DNA of 64,000 bases from Tritrichomonas musculus (taxonomy: Eukaryota; Parabasalia; Tritrichomonadida; Tritrichomonadidae). The notes beneath the pieces are model-generated. The model was not told the DNA's origin. It did no database searches and saw only the letters and a list, made by a program, of their open reading frames with translations. Location: assembly GCA_039105265.1 (NCBI GenBank), contig JAPFFF010000005.1:3085501-3149500 (forward strand), read 5' to 3'. Positions 60,117-64,000 of the stretch are shown here, one piece after another. Each line of letters opens with the position of its first letter. The stretch's first letter is position 1. The position numbers were made by a program, and so were the translations under genes.

Positions 60117-60314
60117 ATAAAAATTAGAGTAAGAAAAAACTGTTTTTCTTTTTAAATCATGTTTATTATCAAAAGAGCTATGCATCTCTCAATGTGTTCA
60201 AATTATAATAATAAGTTATCACTTATTTATTAAATCTTATGAAATATTTTAAATTTTTGATAATAAAAACATTTGATTTTATTCTTTAAAGTCATAATTT
60301 ACATATTTAAATAA

Positions 60315-60478
60315 CAGGGATGAGCCCCAGGCTCAACGGGCTCGCCCGGGCAATGTCAGAATTTCAGACCGAAATTTTATTTGGGTTTTGTCAAATTCCC
60401 GAAAAAAATATAAACGTTCGTGCCCAGAATGCTTTTTTTCGTGAGCCCGTAATAAGCCCGAAATTTTGAAAGGATTAT
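60315..60478. mobile_element. GC-rich fragment, possible hAT terminus
   Basis: Begins CAGGGATGAGCCCC, followed by GGGCTCGCCCGGGC and, further on, GAGCCCG and AAGCCCG repeats. The wording CAGGG...GCCCGGGC is common at hAT element ends, and the base composition differs sharply from the surroundings. No matching second end or target duplication was found, so it would be a truncated copy. It borders the foreign-looking block to its right. Confidence 0.3.
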
Positions 60479-60757
60479 AAATCGACACAGAACACAGATC
60501 GCGCACATACATTATATTTTTGGTTAAAGTCGACAGCATCGAAACTAGTAAATATCATTTATGAATCCATTTACGAAAACATTAACGACCTTAATATTAA
60601 CAAATACATTTACGAAAACAATATCCAATACCATCTTTAACCACTTTTAACGAGTTTCGTATGCGAATCCAATACTGGAGAATCCTGTTTCGATGTTGTC
60701 GACTTTAACCAAAAATATAATGTATGTATGTGCGCGATTTGTGTTCTGTGTCGATTT
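60478..60757. repeat. inverted duplication, ~68-bp arms
   Basis: Arm 1 (about 60478-60545) and arm 2 (about 60687-60757) are reverse complements apart from two substitutions and one TGTA insertion. Both include TTTAACCAAAAATATAATGT or its complement. The spacer is about 140 bp. Arm 2 lies within the C-terminal part of the frame at 60647-61144, so arm 1 is an inverted copy of coding sequence. Confidence 0.85.
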
Positions 60758-61144
60758 AGTACCTAGCACGAATTCGTCACTAGCATATGGTTCGATGGGT
60801 TTATCTATATACTTAAACGATTTGGTGTGTGGATCGTAGTATCTGGACTTAAATGTATACGTATCACTCTCTTCTGGATCGGTACTCTTTCGTGGAACTG
60901 TTCGTGATACATTACAGAGTTTACCATTACGTTTGGTGAATCGTTTTGTCGATTGTGGAATATCTTCATTAAGTGTTCTACTATCGAACTTGCTAGCATT
61001 TGGATTACGACGAAACAGAGTGTTGAGGGTCTTGTAATCTTGTTTAGTTGTTAACTCGGTGATAGCTCGTTTAAGTAATACTAAGTCATCTGTTGCATAT
61101 AACTCTTCGAGAGTTGGTTGTGATTGATTCTTGTTCTTACTCAT
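60647..61144 (-). CDS. unrecognised frame of the foreign block (165 codons)
   Basis: Starts at an ATG (MSKNKNQSQPTLEELYA). Basic and polar, with a helical N-terminal half and a Thr/Ser/Tyr-rich middle. There is no membrane segment or known motif. Its C-terminal part is duplicated in inverted orientation just downstream. Confidence 0.4.
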   Translation of the reverse strand: MSKNKNQSQPTLEELYATDDLVLLKRAITELTTKQDYKTLNTLFRRNPNASKFDSRTLNEDIPQSTKRFTKRNGKLCNVSRTVPRKSTDPEESDTYTFKSRYYDPHTKSFKYIDKPIEPYASDEFVLGTKSTQNTNRAHTYIIFLVKVDNIETGFSSIGFAYETR

Positions 61145-61198
61145 TTCGATGGAATTAAACTTACACGTTTATCACACAAAAACAATACTATATTCACA

Positions 61199-61873
61199 TT
61201 ATAACACGAACGATACTAGCTTTCGTTTAGCAACTGGATGTCTCTTTTCGATACCGGTAACACTTTTAAACACACTCTCTCGATCTTTCAATATATCATC
61301 CATCCACTTGTTGGACTTGCATTCGACGATATTATCGTTAATTCGACATTTTAGTAAGTGTGTACCTTTCCAATCGTAACAATCTAGTACTTCGACGACA
61401 TCACTTTCTTTAACTATTTCATCGATCTTATGAAGCTTATTACTGTTAATATACTTGTGTTTAAAGATCTCATCGGTATATTCTTTTGTAATTGATCGAC
61501 TATATTCTGCATCTGTAGTAGAGTTTTCATTATCGTCGAATACTTCTATAATATCTATTACAGGTTGTAGATTCTTAGTCTTTTTGTATGCTGTTCCATG
61601 CTTTTCGATAACGAAACACCATTTACTAGAATCTCTACCACAGATCTTATTGGTTTCGTCTATCATATACCATTCGTCATATAGTGAAGAAGATCGATCT
61701 ACACCTCCGCGATTATAGATGAAGTCTTTCAGTTCTCGATCTGCTGGATACAATAGTAATGGTGTTGTTGGTGTTAATTTGTTCTCTGGACTTACAGCTA
61801 GTAAATACCGCGTACGACACTTGGTAGATATATCTCGAAATCCATACACGTACATATTAACGTTATCTTCCAT
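61199..61873 (-). CDS. unrecognised frame of the foreign block (about 224 codons)
   Basis: The first ATG is at 61873 (MEDNVNMYVYGFRD) and overlaps the end of the preceding frame by 11 bases. A mixed alpha/beta composition with aromatic residues (YDEWYMIDE; CYDWKGTHLL) suggests a folded protein. Not recognised. Confidence 0.4.
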   Translation of the reverse strand: MEDNVNMYVYGFRDISTKCRTRYLLAVSPENKLTPTTPLLLYPADRELKDFIYNRGGVDRSSSLYDEWYMIDETNKICGRDSSKWCFVIEKHGTAYKKTKNLQPVIDIIEVFDDNENSTTDAEYSRSITKEYTDEIFKHKYINSNKLHKIDEIVKESDVVEVLDCYDWKGTHLLKCRINDNIVECKSNKWMDDILKDRESVFKSVTGIEKRHPVAKRKLVSFVL

Positions 61874-62350
61874 ATCCAACAATCTCTTGTAATACGTTTT
61901 CGGTTACTAAGTAATTACGTAGATGCATACGCAACTGTTTAGACGCTTGTACCTCTTCTTGTAACTTATCATAACTATCATTAATGGTTTTCACTACAGA
62001 ATCTACTTTATCGTTATCTGCTTTAACAGACTTAATCGTAACATCGTGTTTCTTCATAAACATCTTCTCATCTTCTAACTCTTTCAAATATTGTTGTTCT
62101 ATAGTGTTTCTCATTTCGGTGAGAATAAAATAGACTGTGGAGTCGATAAACTTAATTTGTACGTTATCGGTTTTAAGTGTTGATATATTCTTGGTATTAA
62201 TAACTCTAAATTTCGTTATCGAATTATCTTCTGAGTTGGGTGTATTAATCAGATCTAGCTTGTATATTGGAGCGAATCGTTTATTACCATTAGTTAAGTA
62301 TGTTACGAGCTCATCTAATTCGAATCGTTTAGTAATATTCGGTACTGTTG
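61863..62350 (-). CDS. unrecognised frame of the foreign block with a coiled-coil end
   Basis: The open frame runs from about 62350. Its N-terminal part is beta-rich, and the C-terminal 75 residues form a charged helix (QQYLKELEDEKMFMKKHD). The first ATG lies at 62114, well inside the open region. Not recognised. Confidence 0.35.
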
Positions 62351-62371
62351 TACAACATTAAACTATTTAGT

Positions 62372-62711
62372 TTATAGTTTAAGTACATTGTTTATGTAAT
62401 TATTGGTAATGTTGTACAAATAGAATCCATTTACCTTACCATTAATGTCGTTAACGAAGTATGAGAACAGTGTTATTTTGTTATCTAAATCGACGACGAG
62501 TAAATTATATTCTAATTTGTTTAATACAGACTTCCATTGGTTTTTAATGGGATTGTGATAGATTAACTCTGGTGGAAGTAGTTCGGTGAGATAGTTAAGA
62601 TTGTTATGGATATACTCTTCACTAACAGCATTGTTGTTTATATAGAACGTTATCTCCAATCGTAACAAACATGTATCCAAACTATCGTTAATGCTGGATT
62701 GTATAACCAAT
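62372..62711 (-). CDS. unrecognised frame of the foreign block
   Basis: About 110 codons, with Asn/Tyr/Leu-rich content. It overlaps the end of the frame that begins to its right. No motif recognised. Confidence 0.3.
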
Positions 62712-63011
62712 CCGCTATATGTGATCCGATCTTACCTCTAACTGATGGACTCTCAAATGATTGGACGAACTTGTTATAGTATTTATATCTAACTTTACCG
62801 TGTTCTGTGTTATGGATGAAGGTAAGACAGTTCTTACCAACTAGTTTGTCGTTATCCATAATTACGTAGTCGCTATCGTTATTGGAACCTTCCATAACAT
62901 AATCGTTATTGTCTATTAGATACTGGATCACCTCTTCTTTGTTAATGACACCAGCGAAATCTTGGGTGAAGTCGATATCGTTAAAGGATTTAATAGCTTT
63001 TTCGCTAGTAA
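62650..63011 (-). CDS. unrecognised frame of the foreign block, cut by the MITE
   Basis: The open frame runs up to the TTAA at 63012-63015, where the MITE is inserted. Acidic and polar, with NKEEVIQYLIDNNDYVMEG near its middle. Not recognised. Confidence 0.35.
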
Positions 63012-63015
63012 TTAA

Positions 63016-63987
63016 GGGGGGAGTATTTTACTTAAATAAAGAAGAATTATTTTATAATTTTCTGAGAATTACAATTATTTAACTATAAATAATAATATAT
63101 TATCTTAAATAAAGCGTTCATTAAATATTCATTGAGTTAATGATGATTTTATTTAAAAGGTGAAATATTTGACCATATATGAGCTTATTTTTATAAAAAG
63201 AAAGAATTATCTTTCAATGATACACTCATCAAAAGCAACAAAAAATTGCCTCAAGTAATTTTATACAGATATTATTACGACATATCTTACAGTAAGTCTG
63301 AAAATTTTGTAATTTAATTGACATCATATTACATTTTACGGATTAATTTTTTTTAATATGGAAATTAATTTTAAAATATGCTAAATTAACGTCAATAAAC
63401 TTTTTTTATGATATAATATTTTTTTTTTATTCATTTTATTATCTTTTTTAGATAGTGGACTAGAAATATAGAGAATGTCAAAATTTCAATACTTAAAAAA
63501 TTTGAGTATTCAAAAATTATAAAAATTGAATACTTTAAAAAAAGCAAAGCCGAGAATCGTGTGAACAATTTTATTTGCAATTAATGGAAAAATATTTATT
63601 TATTTAAAAATTTCAACAGAGTAATAGAAAGCTTTTTTCAAAAATAAATCCTTTTTATAAAATTCGATATTAATTATTGTATCAATAAATGCTTTATTAA
63701 TAAATGCTCTCTATTACTTTCTTTATTAACAAGTTATATGATTATTTTTGTAAAGAAAATTTGATTTTATTATTTCACTATTTCTCGGCTTTGCCATTTT
63801 AAATTGAAATATATGAATAAAAGAAAACTAAGTTTCAAATTGATTGGAGAATATTTTACAAATTAATTAATTGATTCACATAATTAAACCCATATATTAT
63901 ATAAATGTTAAATATCATAAATAAAACTTAACTTAAAAGTATATTTTCATTCATTTTATTTTTGTTGGATATTTGAATACTCCCCCC
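63016..63987. mobile_element. TTAA-flanked MITE, piggyBac type (972 bp)
   Basis: Both ends carry GGGGGGAGTATT as an inverted repeat (perfect over 12 bases) and both are flanked by TTAA (63012-63015 and 63988-63991). TTAA duplication is characteristic of the piggyBac superfamily. There is no coding frame inside. It interrupts a minus-strand frame of the foreign block, so it is younger than that block. Ends and duplication are intact, which suggests recent insertion. Confidence 0.85.
63544..63794. repeat. internal 13-bp inverted repeat within the MITE
   Basis: GCAAAGCCGAGAA (63544-63556) and its perfect complement (63782-63794) are 225 bp apart and GC-richer than the surrounding MITE. Either a nested small insertion or an internal structural feature of the MITE. 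Confidence 0.6.
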
Positions 63988-64000
63988 TTAAAGCGAATAC

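Larger units (their letters stand above)
60479..63011 (-). mobile_element. foreign-looking block of compact minus-strand frames, family unrecognised (possible virus-like or large mobile-element fossil)
   Basis: From about 60640 to 63011 coding signal is continuous on one strand. The frames are packed end to end or overlap by a few bases, unlike the host genes around them. The base composition is less AT-rich, and codons such as TCG, CGA, ACG and GTA are frequent. Parts: 60647-61144, 61199-61873, 61863 to about 62350, 62372-62711, and 62650 into the left edge of the TTAA-flanked MITE. It looks decayed. None of the products is recognised: no polymerase, integrase, ATPase or capsid signature is visible. 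Mavericks and integrated DNA-virus pieces are frequent in trichomonads and are the first suspects, but this is inference. The right side continues beyond the MITE and the window. Confidence 0.45.

Noticed and set aside
60315-60370. GC-rich segment considered as a tRNA or other RNA gene
   Set aside because: No cloverleaf, no A/B box pattern; the wording fits a transposon terminus better.
61131-61718. Plus-strand frames inside the foreign block
   Set aside because: Opposite to better minus-strand frames; composition indicates shadows.
1-64000. CRISPR arrays, bacterial-type operons, Shine-Dalgarno sites
   Set aside because: None seen; gene layout, initiators and protein families are eukaryotic.

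Overview
The window is AT-rich nuclear DNA of a flagellated protist and looks like a parabasalid (a trichomonad such as Tritrichomonas or Trichomonas). The grounds are: nearly all genes are single uninterrupted reading frames; many start codons follow, by about 5-20 bases, the TCA(C/T)(A/T) initiator known from Trichomonas promoters; protein architectures typical of that lineage are present (an F5/8 type C discoidin protein, large ARM-repeat proteins, a membrane subtilisin); and mariner, hAT and virus-like relics are frequent. Species assignment is inference.

Layout. 1-3.5 kb: transposon graveyard. A mariner relic is followed by a hAT transposase relic, which is split by a 1.75 kb insert flanked by a 6-bp direct repeat CTTACT. 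3.5-14.6 kb: a small hypothetical gene, two ARM/HEAT-type proteins of about 480 residues, and between them a 1715-residue protein that joins a Cdc48/p97-like N domain and one degenerate AAA domain to a 1200-residue repetitive charged tail with ten DPF/SPF motifs. A 904-bp hAT-type MITE with a perfect 8-bp target duplication follows, then ribosomal protein eS21. 15.5-30.4 kb: a Q-SNARE-like protein ending in a CaaX box, a hypothetical protein, a COMMD protein, a TBC-like protein, a TMEM17-like protein, a divergent actin-related protein, a GT-C type glycosyltransferase, an NTF2-like protein, an ARM protein and a cyclic-nucleotide-binding protein. 30.4-34.1 kb: no genes; a 2.1 kb hAT-like element with an internal 0.64 kb tandem duplication, plus other repeats. 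34.1-44.7 kb: a basic low-complexity protein, a very large BEACH protein and dolichol kinase. 46.2-60.1 kb: a membrane subtilisin, a broken Sel1 gene, a low-complexity protein, an RRM/BACK/discoidin fusion, a second GT-C paralog, a coiled-coil protein, an HDDC2-type nucleotidase and delta-tubulin. 60.3-64.0 kb: a foreign-looking block of compact minus-strand frames with different base composition. It carries an inverted duplication and is cut by a 972-bp TTAA-flanked (piggyBac-type) MITE.

Functional themes are membrane traffic (SNARE, COMMD, TBC-like, BEACH, possibly the AAA/DPF protein), ER glycosylation (dolichol kinase, two GT-C proteins) and flagellum or basal body (delta-tubulin, TMEM17-like protein, low-complexity proteins). 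There are no operons. Genes are independent, often divergent, and one start-codon pair is only 33 bp apart. Several genes without a recognisable initiator carry a (C/G)AAAAAGT motif 25-110 bp upstream. No tRNA, rRNA or CRISPR array was seen.
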